From Terriglobales bacterium (GTDB lineage: Bacteria; Acidobacteriota; Terriglobia; Terriglobales; Acidobacteriaceae), in the NCBI GenBank assembly GCA_035624455.1, contig DASPRM010000012.1, forward strand, positions 53,368-117,367: a stretch of 64,000 bases of DNA, in the 5' to 3' direction. This document shows, in pieces, positions 18,693 through 26,965 of this stretch. The notes below the pieces were generated by a model that made no database searches, was not told the origin of the DNA, and worked only from the letters and a program-made list of their open reading frames with translations. The first letter of the stretch is position 1; the number at the start of each line of letters is the position of its first letter. Made by a program: the position numbers and the translations under genes.

Positions 18693-19246
18693 GGCAGCCG
18701 GACCTGTAAGCCGAATTCTGTCCGCCGGTTGCCCAGCGGGACGGTCATTCCTCTGGGCGGCGCATTGCTGCGCCGCTCTAGCGACCTACCCGAAACTTCC
18801 ATCCGCTGCAGCTTGCGCCGCAGTGGAGCCCCGAAGGGGAGCGCACCGAGCCAGCACGCGCCGGCATTGCTGCCGGACTCGTTCCCTATTTGGTCTTGCT
18901 CCGTGTGGGGTTTGCCCTGCCCGGACCATTGCTGGTCGTCCATGACGGCGAACTCAGGCTCGCGCCCGGCCCGCCCGGCGGTGCGCTCTTACCGCACCTT
19001 TTCACCCTTACCCCGCTGTCGTTCTAGTCTCTGGCACGCCCTCCGTGCAGCCAATCTCCACTCTCGGGCCAAGCATGCGTAAGACTACAACGACAGCGGG
19101 GCGGTATGTTTTCTGTGGCACTTTCCGTCGATCAGGCTTGAACCTGACCTCCCGGACGTTATCCGGCACACTGCTCTTCGGAGTTCGGACTTTCCTCTCC
19201 ACCCGCACCCTTAGTTGCAGGCAAGCGACCGCCCGATCCGGCTGCC
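18693..19246 (-). ncRNA. rnpB: RNase P RNA, bacterial type A
   Basis: Catalytic RNA that removes tRNA 5' leaders. On the minus strand the outer stem P1 is GGCAGCCGGA (5' end near 19246) pairing with UCCGGCUGCC (3' end near 18693). The universal core GAGGAAAGUCCGAAC is at 19183-19198. UAAGGGUGAAAAGGUGCGGUAAGAGCGCACC spans the P10/P11 core near 18977-19010, and ACAGAAUUCGGCUUA near the 3' end is at 18707-18721. P18 is visible as GGCGCA-GCAA-UGCGCC. The RNA is about 550 nt, clearly longer than the usual 350-450, mainly because of a 91-nt arm at 19011-19101 in the P8/P9 position. Exact ends are approximate. Confidence 0.96.
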
Positions 19247-19255
19247 AACCTCTTC

Positions 19256-19261
19256 ATTATA
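19256..19261 (-). promoter_or_regulatory. -10 box of the rnpB promoter
   Basis: TATAAT on the minus strand, about ten bases before the P1 stem of rnpB. A -35 element at the right distance is weak (TCCAAC-like), so only the -10 is called. Confidence 0.6.
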
Positions 19262-19361
19262 GATGCGTTGGGGACGGAGTTGGAATGCTGTTTTGGCGGG
19301 GGGCATTCAGCGAGTCTGGGGTGCTCTGCCTCCCGAGACCGCGCGGACCACTGAGAAGCTA

Positions 19362-19471
19362 TCTCATAAATCGGTTTTGAAAGGACGCGGCTTCGCGCCG
19401 TCCAGAGCCGCATAAATCCTGGGCTTTAGCCCCTGAGGGAAACAAACGTTACCCCTCGGTTCATTATGAGA
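19362..19471 (+). repeat. Family A palindromic repeat, copy 1
   Basis: A 110-bp intergenic unit with 8-bp inverted ends TCTCATAA (19362-19369) and TTATGAGA (19464-19471). It starts TCTCATAAATCGGTTTTGAA. Inside are GCGGCT...AGCCGC, the small hairpin GGGCTTTAGCCC and GAGGG...CCCTC pairs. A close copy is at 27928-28041, a degraded one at 61776-61877 and the first bases of another at 63987-64000, all in the same orientation. The unit encodes no protein; it resembles REP or MITE-like elements. Confidence 0.85.
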
Positions 19472-19606
19472 GTGCTTTTGAATGTTGAATGCCCGGAACC
19501 ACCGTGGGACAAATACCGTAAATACAGGTCAGAGCCGATCTTGCAGCGGCAATCCGTGAGTGCCCGGTCTGCTAGACTTTCGTTTAGGGCTTTCTCACGC
19601 ACCATC

Positions 19607-20836
19607 ATGCATAACGTCGAAGCCATCCGCATTGCCCTGCTCTCGCTTTGGGCTAACAAGCTGCGCTCCATCCTGACGCTGTTGGGCGTGGTGATCGGGG
19701 TGTCCGCGGTCATCGCCGTGGTGACCTTTGTGAATGGGATCAACGGCTACGTGGCGGAGAAGATATTCCGCTTGGGTGCGGACGTCTTCATTGTCAGCAA
19801 GATGTCTCCCGTCATCACCAATATCGATCAGTTGCTGGAAGGGCAAAGACGCAAGGACCTGAAACTCGAGGACTTCGAGGCGGTGCGCGAGGCCTGCAAA
19901 TCCTGCACCTACGTGGGCGCTTCCACCTTCAATCAGAACGGCCACGTCAATTATGGTGATCAATCCAGCAGTGATACCTGGGTACGTGGCTTCACCCCGA
20001 CGATGACGGTGATTTACGACCTCGAACTGGTGGAGGGACGCGCGATCAACGACGCTGACCTGCGCAACGATTCGCAGGTAGCCATCATCGGCTACGACAT
20101 CCTGGATAAGCTCATGCCCGGGCGGGATCCCGTCGGAAAAGAGATTCGCATTGACGGCCAGCTCTATCGCGTAATCGGGCTGGGCAAGAAGGAAGGCAAA
20201 ACGCTGGGCCAGAGCCGCGACAATTACGTAATGATTCCCATCACGACATATTTTAAGCAGTACGGCTCGCACACCAGCATACGCATCTCGGGTAAGGCCG
20301 CGGCTGTAGGCTCACAACTGGAGACTGCGATGGACGAAGCTCGCGCCGTGTTGCGCGCCCGGCGCCACGATCCACCAGGCCAGCCCGACAGCTTCGTGAT
20401 CGAGACCAATGCCAGCTTTCTTGGGATCTGGTCGAGCATCAGCAGCAGCTTCTTCATCGCCATGATTGCGATTGCGGGAATTTCGCTGATCGTGGGCGGC
20501 ATCGTGATCATGAACATCATGCTGGTCTCGGTGACCGAGCGCACACGTGAAATTGGAATCCGCAAGGCCATGGGTGCGCGGAGGAGCGATGTCCTGCGGC
20601 AGTTCCTGATCGAATCGAGCACCATGGCGCTGGTGGGCGGCGTGTTTGGAGTGCTGTTCGGGATCGGAATAGCAAAGGCTATCACCGCCCTGGTAGGTAT
20701 GCCGTCCAGCATCAAGTTGTGGGCGATTGCCGCCGGACTGCTGGTTTCCGCCAGTGTGGGCGTCTTCTTCGGAGTCTATCCCGCGCGGCGGGCAGCGCGT
20801 CTGGATCCCATCGTGGCCCTGCGGTTTGAGATATAG
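19607..20836 (+). CDS. MacB/FtsX-type ABC permease, first of a tandem pair
   Basis: A 409-residue inner-membrane permease. An N-terminal helix follows MHNVEAIRIALLSLWANKLRS-type sequence (LTLLGVVIGVSAVIAVV, about 22-42). A periplasmic MacB_PCD domain (about 45-285) comes next, and then three C-terminal helices with the ERTREIGIRKAMGARRSD motif and the ending LDPIVALRFEI. Members move lipoproteins, antibiotics or peptides across or out of the envelope using ATP hydrolysed by a separate MacB/LolD-type ATPase. Neither an ATPase nor a HlyD-type adaptor gene is adjacent. ATG 19607 begins the normal N-terminus; the longer frame to 19466 runs into repeat family A. The next permease starts 4 bases after the stop, so the two are translated from one message and may pair as a heterodimer. 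Confidence 0.93.
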   Translation: MHNVEAIRIALLSLWANKLRSILTLLGVVIGVSAVIAVVTFVNGINGYVAEKIFRLGADVFIVSKMSPVITNIDQLLEGQRRKDLKLEDFEAVREACKSCTYVGASTFNQNGHVNYGDQSSSDTWVRGFTPTMTVIYDLELVEGRAINDADLRNDSQVAIIGYDILDKLMPGRDPVGKEIRIDGQLYRVIGLGKKEGKTLGQSRDNYVMIPITTYFKQYGSHTSIRISGKAAAVGSQLETAMDEARAVLRARRHDPPGQPDSFVIETNASFLGIWSSISSSFFIAMIAIAGISLIVGGIVIMNIMLVSVTERTREIGIRKAMGARRSDVLRQFLIESSTMALVGGVFGVLFGIGIAKAITALVGMPSSIKLWAIAAGLLVSASVGVFFGVYPARRAARLDPIVALRFEI

Positions 20837-20839
20837 AGA

Positions 20840-22102
20840 ATGATTCAGCGACGCGACTACGGCGAGATCGTGCGCATGGCGCTGACCACGATCGTCAAGA
20901 ACAAGATGCGCTCGGCGCTTACCATCCTTGGTGTGGTGATCGGTGTAGCGGTGGTGATTGCCATTTCTTCCGTGGTCCGCGGCCTGAATTCCAACGTCAC
21001 GCAGGCTATCGCCGACATGGGTTCGAACCTGATCATGGCCTATCACATTGAACCCTTCACCTTCACACGCCCCAGCGAAGAGATGCGCAAGCGCCGCGAG
21101 CTTTCCGGCGAAGATGCCATGGCCATGAAGGATCTTCCCCACGTGAAGGCGGTGACCGCAGGCGTGCGTTACTTCATGCCTGAGTTCGGCGCCGGCACTT
21201 ACGTGGTGAAGTACAACGGACGCAAAGCCAAGAACGTCATCCTGGAAGGAGACACTTCTAGCGCACGTGATGTTTATGACTTGAAGATTGCCCAGGGGCG
21301 ATGGTTTGATGACACCGACGACCAGCAGCACGCTGCCGTGATCATTTTGGGTGCTGACACTGCGGAAACGCTGTTTGAGAACGAGCTGGTGATCGGCAAA
21401 GAGATCAATATTGAAGGACAGCTGTTTCGCGTCATCGGCGTCATGGATCCCGTCAAGAGCGCTTTCTCCGGAGGCAAGAATCCAGAAGACAACATCGTGC
21501 GTTTTCCGCTGAGTACCTTCCGCAAGCTTCACCCGGAGCTCAAGGATCACTGGATCACTGTGAAGGCCACATCGCACGAGGACATGCCGAAGGCGATGGA
21601 CGAGATGCGCGAGCTGCTGCGGCGCCGTCGTCGAGTCGCTCCCAGCGCACCGGACAATTTCGCTATCTTCACCCAGGATTCGCTCTCCGATGTTTGGAAC
21701 CAGATCACGGGCGCGGTCTTCATCTTTATGTTTGCGGTCTCCAGCGTGGGGCTGATCGTGGGCGGCGTAGGAGTGATGAACATCATGTTGGTCTCGGTGA
21801 CCGAGCGCACCCGTGAAATCGGCGTGCGCAAAGCCATTGGCGCACGCAAGCGGGACATCCTCTTGCAATTCACGCTGGAAGCGGTAACTTTAACCGCTCT
21901 TGGCGGCATCATAGGAATCTTAGTAGGAGGAATCCTCACCTACATGGTGCGGTTTATCTGGTCATCGCTGCCGGCTACCATGTCCGCCTTCTGGAGTGTG
22001 ACCGGATTCACTATTTCCTGCGCCACTGGGCTGCTGTTCGGGATTTATCCCGCGTGGAAAGCGGCTAACCTCGATCCTATCGAGGCGCTGCGATACGAAT
22101 AG
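20840..22102 (+). CDS. MacB/FtsX-type ABC permease, second of a tandem pair
   Basis: A 420-residue paralogue of the preceding gene, with the same plan: N-terminal helix in [19 protein letters not shown], MacB_PCD domain, and three C-terminal helices with [21 protein letters not shown] and [10 protein letters not shown]. It ends in [10 protein letters not shown]. It keeps the family-typical [11 protein letters not shown] segment better than its partner. The 3-base gap to the upstream gene implies translational coupling and a heterodimeric pair of the LolC-LolE kind. Substrate is unknown, and the energising ATPase must be encoded elsewhere. Confidence 0.94.
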   Translation: MIQRRDYGEIVRMALTTIVKNKMRSALTILGVVIGVAVVIAISSVVRGLNSNVTQAIADMGSNLIMAYHIEPFTFTRPSEEMRKRRELSGEDAMAMKDLPHVKAVTAGVRYFMPEFGAGTYVVKYNGRKAKNVILEGDTSSARDVYDLKIAQGRWFDDTDDQQHAAVIILGADTAETLFENELVIGKEINIEGQLFRVIGVMDPVKSAFSGGKNPEDNIVRFPLSTFRKLHPELKDHWITVKATSHEDMPKAMDEMRELLRRRRRVAPSAPDNFAIFTQDSLSDVWNQITGAVFIFMFAVSSVGLIVGGVGVMNIMLVSVTERTREIGVRKAIGARKRDILLQFTLEAVTLTALGGIIGILVGGILTYMVRFIWSSLPATMSAFWSVTGFTISCATGLLFGIYPAWKAANLDPIEALRYE

Positions 22103-22232
22103 CCCCCAGACCTCGACAGAATATTTTCAAAGGAGGACAATTGCGGCTTTCTGGTAAGTTAGGCTCCTCCCGACCAACGCTAGGGGCGGCCTGCCGGATC
22201 CACACGGCAAATTCAGAATCGTTGCGCGCTGC

Positions 22233-23402
22233 ATGATCCATCACCTGCTTAAATTTCTGGAGGTGGCGTCCGTACTGGGCGCACTCGCAGGCGCCGGTTA
22301 CTATCTGCTGTGTGTCGGCAGTGCCCTTTCATTTCGGCGGTATTGGCGCTTGAGACGATCGCTGGCCAAAGACGAAGGCCATTCTCAGCCGCCGGTTTCA
22401 ATTCTCAAGCCCCTCCGCGGTACTGATCCCGACATTTATCAGAGCTTCCGCAGTCATTGCCTGCAGGACTATCCCCAATATGAAGTCATCTTTGGCGTAA
22501 GCGATCCCCACGATCTCGCAGCAATTCTCGTGCAACGGCTCATGACCGAATTTCCCGAGCGCGCCATTAAGTTGGTGGTTTGTCCGCAGATCCTGGGAAC
22601 CAATCTCAAGGTCAGCAACCTGGTGCAGATGCTTGCGTACGCGCGTTACGATCACTTGATCGTGAACGACAGCGATATCCGGCTAGATCGCAATTATCTC
22701 AACCGTGTGATGGCGCCACTGGCAGATCCCGCGGTGGGAATGGTCACTTGCATGTATCGCGGAATCGCCGGCAAGACTCTAGGTTCCCGCTTGGAGAGTC
22801 TGGGCATCAGTACTGATTTCTGTGCTGGCGTACTGGCTGCGCGCACCCTGGAAGGAATACGCTTCGGCCTGGGATCGACCCTGGCCTTTCCACGCAAGGC
22901 TCTCGAGGCAATCGGGGGATTTGAACCGCTCGTGGATTATCTCTCTGATGACTTCGAACTCGGCGCTCGCATTGCCCAGGCTGGATACAAGGTCGTGCTC
23001 TCTGACGAGATCGTCGATCACTACCTCCCGGATTATTCAGTCGCCGGCTATATCCAGCATCAGATGCGCTGGGCGCGGGGCACACGGGATTCACGCCGCT
23101 GGGGCTATGCGGGAATGATATTGACCTTCGGCTTGCCCTGGGCGCTGCTGGCGCTGGTGATTTCCAAATTCTCCTGGTGGGCCTGGGGCGTGCTCGTACT
23201 TGTTCTCGGAATGCGTCTGACCGTGGCGGCAGTGGTTGGACTGGGCGTGCTGCGCGATCGGCAACTTTGGCGCGATTTCCCGCTGATTCCATTGCGCGAT
23301 TTGGGGGCTCTGCTGGTGTGGATTGCAAGCTTCACCGGTCATACCGTGGCTTGGCGCGGCGACCAGTTCGTGCTCGAGAAAGGCAAGCTGAGACCAGCCT
23401 GA
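22233..23402 (+). CDS. HpnI-like / ceramide-glucosyltransferase-type glycosyltransferase (GT21)
   Basis: A 389-residue membrane glycosyltransferase of the GT2/GT21 fold. It has an N-terminal membrane helix (about 10-32), a GT domain with VSILKPLRGTDPD, GVSDPHD, the metal-binding VNDSDIRL (DSD at 146-148) and YLSDDFELGARI, then the product-site HQMRWARGTRDSR (Q-x-x-R-W). Two to three C-terminal helices follow. HpnI proteins transfer N-acetylglucosamine to bacteriohopanetetrol during hopanoid decoration, while GT21 relatives glucosylate ceramide. HpnI is favoured by length and motif spelling. The usual hpn neighbours (hpnJ, hpnK, squalene-hopene cyclase) are absent, so the lipid acceptor stays open. 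It stands 130 bases after the tandem permeases on the same strand. Confidence 0.85.
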   Translation: MIHHLLKFLEVASVLGALAGAGYYLLCVGSALSFRRYWRLRRSLAKDEGHSQPPVSILKPLRGTDPDIYQSFRSHCLQDYPQYEVIFGVSDPHDLAAILVQRLMTEFPERAIKLVVCPQILGTNLKVSNLVQMLAYARYDHLIVNDSDIRLDRNYLNRVMAPLADPAVGMVTCMYRGIAGKTLGSRLESLGISTDFCAGVLAARTLEGIRFGLGSTLAFPRKALEAIGGFEPLVDYLSDDFELGARIAQAGYKVVLSDEIVDHYLPDYSVAGYIQHQMRWARGTRDSRRWGYAGMILTFGLPWALLALVISKFSWWAWGVLVLVLGMRLTVAAVVGLGVLRDRQLWRDFPLIPLRDLGALLVWIASFTGHTVAWRGDQFVLEKGKLRPA

Positions 23403-23450
23403 CGTAATGCAAGCCAGCCTGCACTTGCGTTTCCTATGTTGAATACGTGG

Positions 23451-23471
23451 GAACGGACGTCTCGTCCGTTC
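23451..23471. terminator. Perfect 9-bp hairpin after the HpnI-like gene
   Basis: GAACGGACG (23451-23459), loop TCT and CGTCCGTTC form a perfect stem. It may end the permease-glycosyltransferase transcript, but there is no T-run, so it could equally be a short palindromic repeat. Confidence 0.45.
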
Positions 23472-23565
23472 AAGTCGAAGCGCAGCCTCGACAGCGGCTT
23501 TGAAAGCGCTTCGCTTCAACCCTGCCCTAAATGGTCATGCACCACTCAGCTTCACTGCCACTCGT

Positions 23566-23594
23566 TTGACCCCCTTTTTCGCCCTCGTTATAAT
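23566..23594 (+). promoter_or_regulatory. Sigma-70 promoter of the tRNA-Gly/tRNA-Cys genes
   Basis: TTGACC (-35, 23566-23571), a 17-base spacer and a consensus TATAAT (-10, 23589-23594) end 12 bases before the first base of tRNA-Gly. The match and spacing are what a strong stable-RNA promoter should show. Confidence 0.85.
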
Positions 23595-23606
23595 CGACTT
23601 CGCCGA

Positions 23607-23681
<75 letters not shown>

Positions 23682-23739
23682 GTTCATGAACGGCTGAGCC
23701 CGCCTGTCGCGGGTTTCCGGGTTTCCTTCCAAAGTCGAA

Positions 23740-23814
23740 GGCGCGGTACCCAAGTGGTAAGGGAGAGGTCTGCAAAACCTTTATGCGTGAGTTCGATTCT
23801 CACCCGCGCCTCCA
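23740..23814 (+). tRNA. tRNA-Cys(GCA)
   Basis: Acceptor GGCGCGG pairs with CCGCGCC. The anticodon stem-loop GAGGT-CTGCAAA-ACCTT gives anticodon GCA (23772-23774), and the T-arm is GTGAGTTCGATTCTCAC. The 3' CCA is encoded. It probably shares a transcript with tRNA-Gly. Confidence 0.97.
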
Positions 23815-23844
23815 ATTTCTGCCCTTACAACCCTGACAAACATT

Positions 23845-23883
23845 GTCATCACGAGTCGGCGAAAGCCAGCGAGGGATCTGCAG
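23845..23883. repeat. Family B repeat, diverged copy
   Basis: GTCATCACGAGTCGGCGAAA followed by GCCAGCGAGGGATCTGCAG resembles the GTCATCCTGAGCG...GAAGGATC core of family B. It lies in the 250-base gap between tRNA-Cys and the next gene, where nothing else was recognised. Confidence 0.4.
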
Positions 23884-24064
23884 TTCTCCGCGGGGGGTTG
23901 TGCTGAGCCCGCATCGCCGGCGAAGCATTTATGCTTTTGGACCTGCGGTATTCTGTTTCCTATGGCGGTTTCAGCCCCGACGCTAATCCCGCCTGCGGAC
24001 AACTTTTCCTTGCAGCTTCGCCCGCCTCACGAAATTTTAGAATTGACACCCACATGGAGGACTT

Positions 24065-24508
24065 GTGAGCAAAATTCTGCTTGCCCTGCTGCTCTCAGCG
24101 TTGCCGGCAATGTCGCAAGGTGCGCCGCCACAGGCTGCCGTGGACCAGCCCTACACCATGGAGTACTACTACAAGGTGCAATGGGGACATCAGCAGGAAT
24201 TTCTGCGGCTGTTTCTGAAGAATCATTACCCGCTGCTGCAAAAACAAGTCGAGAACGGACGCATGCTGGCGGTGAAGATCGAGACTCCCGCCTACCACAT
24301 GACCGAGGACGCTCGCTGGGACTACCGCGTCACCATCCGTTTCAAAAACTCAACCGTCGCCACCTCGGCCAACCCTGACGAGCAATCTGTGATCCAACAG
24401 CTTTGGCCGGATCAGGAAACATACAAGCGCGAGGAACAGCGCCGCTTTGAAATTCTGCTGGCCCACTGGGATCTGCCGGTTACAGACATTACGCCGTCGA
24501 AGAAATAG
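24065..24508 (+). CDS. Secreted protein of unknown function
   Basis: A 147-residue exported protein, not assigned to a named family. It begins at GTG 24065, with GGAGG four bases upstream, and has a signal peptide (SKILLALLLSALPAMSQG, cleavage near 18-20). The mature part opens with YTMEYYYKVQWGHQQEFLRLFLKNHYPLL and has a compact alpha/beta pattern rich in aromatic residues. That opening looks like the dimeric alpha/beta-barrel (NIPSNAP/ABM-like) pattern in which a strand is followed by a long helix. This is an inference from pattern only. It stands alone after the tRNAs. Confidence 0.75.
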   Translation: MSKILLALLLSALPAMSQGAPPQAAVDQPYTMEYYYKVQWGHQQEFLRLFLKNHYPLLQKQVENGRMLAVKIETPAYHMTEDARWDYRVTIRFKNSTVATSANPDEQSVIQQLWPDQETYKREEQRRFEILLAHWDLPVTDITPSKK

Positions 24509-24691
24509 CGGAAACAGCCACGGCGGCGGCTTTGCGAGGGACACTTGGGTCCCAGGAATAACGGTTCTAACCGGAGGAGGCTTGGCAATCGGGGACTAAT
24601 CGTTTAACCTCCCTTGCCTGTCCTCACGAATGCAGCTTTGGTACCGACATATCTAGAAGGGCGTGGGCAAGCGAGCGACATCTGACTAGCC

Positions 24692-24886
24692 ATGAACACT
24701 CCTACGACAAACTACCGAGTTCGTATCAATCCGGGAAAATTCTGGGCAGCCACAAAAAGCATGTCTCAGGAAGAGGCAGATAACCTGCTCGAGGCAATAT
24801 TCCGCATGGCTCAGGAGGGCGATATCAACGGGCTAATTCAGTTCGGCTTCATTTACCTTGAAACCGCCCCGGTTGAGGAATCCTAG
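24692..24886 (+). CDS. Small hypothetical protein, 64 residues
   Basis: A short acidic protein. It starts with MNTPTTNYRVRINPGKFW and contains an amphipathic helix rich in Glu/Ala (SQEEADNLLEAIFRMAQEGD) followed by a hydrophobic strand, LIQFGFIYLE. The composition looks protein-like, but there is no convincing ribosome binding site, and no family is recognised. It stands alone with about 180 bases upstream and 270 bases downstream that hold nothing else recognisable. Confidence 0.5.
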   Translation: MNTPTTNYRVRINPGKFWAATKSMSQEEADNLLEAIFRMAQEGDINGLIQFGFIYLETAPVEES

Positions 24887-25158
24887 CCTCATCTCTGCCA
24901 TTCTTAGCCCCTCAGACTCCCGACCGCGGTCCCGCTGTAAGAATTGCGTAAATCATTGAGATCGCTAGTTTCTTGCCCCAGAAAAACGGGTATAAGAGCA
25001 CAGGGAGATGTGTCGTTACTAGTCCCAAGGTGACGTTTTCAGCATGCGAGGACCACAAGATAATGAGAAAATGAGTAATTGCGCAAAATCCAGCGCAAAC
25101 ATCACCGGTGACAACCAGCGTAGCGTCTTTTTTCTCTTTGGCGTCTAACTAGCAATTC

Positions 25159-26283
25159 ATGGCTTCAACGGAAACATCGACGGCTCCACCCCCAGCCGGG
25201 GAACAACTGGAACAGATTGAGTATGTTCCGGGTGTCGGCCTGGAGAACGAGCCGGTCCTGCTGCTGAAGCTGCAGGACGGTTTAGCTCGCTCCCGCTTGC
25301 GTGAAGCCTTCTGGATGTCGGTCGTCCTGCACCTGTTGGTGGTCATATTCCTGATCAACACCACCAAGATTTTTCCCAGCCTGCGGCCGGTGCAGGTAGC
25401 GTCGGCAGAGGATCTGATCCGACAGCGCGAGTTAACCTTCCTGGAGCTGCCGCCCGATGCTCAGAAGGTGCCAAAGCGCCCCGATTCCGACATCATTTCC
25501 GACAAGGATCGCATTTCGAGTTCCCGTGCGCCGTCGATTGACCGCAAAACTCTGCAGCGGCTGCGCGACTCCTCCCGGCCAGGAGCGCCCGGACAACCAG
25601 GCGTGACCGCACCGCCCTCTCCGCCCCTTCCGCAGCAACAAGCAAGTGCGCAACAGGGCAGCCAGCAGCAACAGCAGGCGCCACCAGAAGTGGCGCACAA
25701 CCAGCCCGGTCCGCAATCGCCGCTTTCTCCGCCGCCCAGTCAGAATCCCTTGACTGGCCTATCAGTGCCGCCCAGTGGAGGATCGTCAAGCAAAGGAGCC
25801 TTCAGCGCAGGTTTGTCTCCCGGAGCTCAGATCGCGGAAGCCACTCGCGCAGCTGCTGCGAACCGTGGCGGGATGGGAGGGGGTGTGGCTGGCGATTACG
25901 GCCTTGGCCCTGGCGGCACTCAGGGCCACATCCAGAGCCAGCTGGACATTCTCAGCGACACCATGGGCGTAGACTTTGGGCCCTACTTGTCCCGCGTGCT
26001 GCATGCGGTGCGCATGAACTGGTACAACCTGATTCCGGAAGAAGCCCGTGCCCCGCTTATGAAGCGCGGCAAGGTGTCTATCGAATTTGCTATCACCAAA
26101 AATGGTCAGATTGCCGGAATGAGACTGGCGGGAACTTCCGGGGACGTTTCCCTGGATCGCGCCGCCTGGGGCGGCATCACCGCTTCGAATCCCTTTGCGC
26201 CGCTGCCGCCCGAGTTTCGTGGTGAATATCTCGCCCTGCGGTTTCATTTCTACTACAACCCCGACCGGCGCGACCTGCCGTAA
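25159..26283 (+). CDS. TonB-family energy-transducer-like protein
   Basis: A 374-residue inner-membrane protein. A cytoplasmic N-terminus (1-53) precedes one transmembrane helix (about 54-72, MSVVLHLLVVIFLINTT). A long periplasmic spacer very rich in Pro/Gln/Ser (about 120-250) and a C-terminal TonB-like domain (about 280-370; KRGKVSIEFAITKNGQIAGMRLAGTSGD, then DRAAWGGITASNPFAPLPPEF) follow. TonB proteins pass energy from ExbB/ExbD to outer-membrane transporters, and TonB-like domains also occur in unrelated envelope proteins. No exbB, exbD or TonB-dependent receptor is nearby. The longer than usual cytoplasmic N-terminus sets it apart from classical TonB. Function as a true TonB is therefore uncertain. 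Confidence 0.85.
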   Translation: MASTETSTAPPPAGEQLEQIEYVPGVGLENEPVLLLKLQDGLARSRLREAFWMSVVLHLLVVIFLINTTKIFPSLRPVQVASAEDLIRQRELTFLELPPDAQKVPKRPDSDIISDKDRISSSRAPSIDRKTLQRLRDSSRPGAPGQPGVTAPPSPPLPQQQASAQQGSQQQQQAPPEVAHNQPGPQSPLSPPPSQNPLTGLSVPPSGGSSSKGAFSAGLSPGAQIAEATRAAAANRGGMGGGVAGDYGLGPGGTQGHIQSQLDILSDTMGVDFGPYLSRVLHAVRMNWYNLIPEEARAPLMKRGKVSIEFAITKNGQIAGMRLAGTSGDVSLDRAAWGGITASNPFAPLPPEFRGEYLALRFHFYYNPDRRDLP

Positions 26284-26415
26284 AAGAACCGCTTTGAGCA
26301 GTGATACACTACGCCCCGTTGCATGGCTGTGAGCCGCGTCCAGCCTGAGAATACAATTCGCATCAGCGATGCAACCCCAGGAACCGACTGACTAGGAGAA
26401 TTTCCTCTGACACCG

Positions 26416-26766
26416 ATGGCCACACAAACAAGAATCCAGCATTCCATGACTACCACTGCGTTTGAACTGGATGGCTACCGTGTGACACGCAATCTGGGAA
26501 TCGTGCGCGGAATCATCGTGCGCTCTCGTTCGCTGATCGGAACTATTGGCGCGGGGCTGCAGACGCTAATCGGCGGCAATATCACCCTGCTGACCGAACT
26601 CTGCGAAAAAACCCGCAATGACGCCTTTGAGTTGATGCTGCAGCATGCGGCCGATCTCGGCGCTAATGCGGTGGTCGGAATGCGCTATGACGCTACTGAA
26701 ATCATGCAGGGTGTGACCGAGGTCCTCGCCTATGGCACCGCGGTTGTAGTAGAGAGAGTCACCTAA
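26416..26766 (+). CDS. YbjQ-family (UPF0145) protein
   Basis: A 116-residue protein of the YbjQ family, annotated in databases as heavy-metal-binding though the function is unproven. Signature segments: [17 protein letters not shown] near the N-terminus and [18 protein letters not shown] in the C-terminal half. Members form pentamers of a small alpha/beta fold. The start at 26416 is poorly supported: the nearest AGGAG is about 17 bases upstream, and an in-frame ATG at 26446 would begin closer to the usual family start. It precedes the microprotein-miaA pair by 58 bases. Confidence 0.9.
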   Translation: MATQTRIQHSMTTTAFELDGYRVTRNLGIVRGIIVRSRSLIGTIGAGLQTLIGGNITLLTELCEKTRNDAFELMLQHAADLGANAVVGMRYDATEIMQGVTEVLAYGTAVVVERVT

Positions 26767-26824
26767 AGCATCAGGCGAGCGCCGCTGCAGGAGTTTGCAC
26801 CCGGCATTCGCAGTTGATCTCGGC

Positions 26825-26962
26825 ATGCGATATTCATGGAAATCTCGCTGGCACCAGCCGGTTGTCCGGGTGGAAGCCCAGGGGCTGCTGTTAGTCGCAC
26901 TGATTATCCTGGTGATCCTGTTGGTTCGCTATGGGCGCCTGATTCCCTGGAGTCTTCGCTGA
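26825..26962 (+). CDS. 45-residue single-pass membrane microprotein
   Basis: A short gene from ATG 26825 to TGA 26962. The protein has a basic N-terminus (MRYSWKSRWHQP), one clear hydrophobic helix of about 16 residues (LLLVALIILVILLV) and a basic C-terminus (RYGRLIPWSLR). It ends 3 bases before the miaA start, a spacing typical of translationally coupled genes. No obvious Shine-Dalgarno precedes it. The frame is out of register with the overlapping alternative at 26836. No function is known; the membrane anchor and coupling to a tRNA-modification gene are all that can be seen. Confidence 0.6.
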   Translation: MRYSWKSRWHQPVVRVEAQGLLLVALIILVILLVRYGRLIPWSLR

Positions 26963-26965
26963 GCG

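Noticed and set aside
20312..21868. 518-residue minus-strand frame across both tandem permeases
   Set aside because: It runs antisense through two well-supported permease genes, is rich in His/Asp/Gln, and has no recognisable domain.
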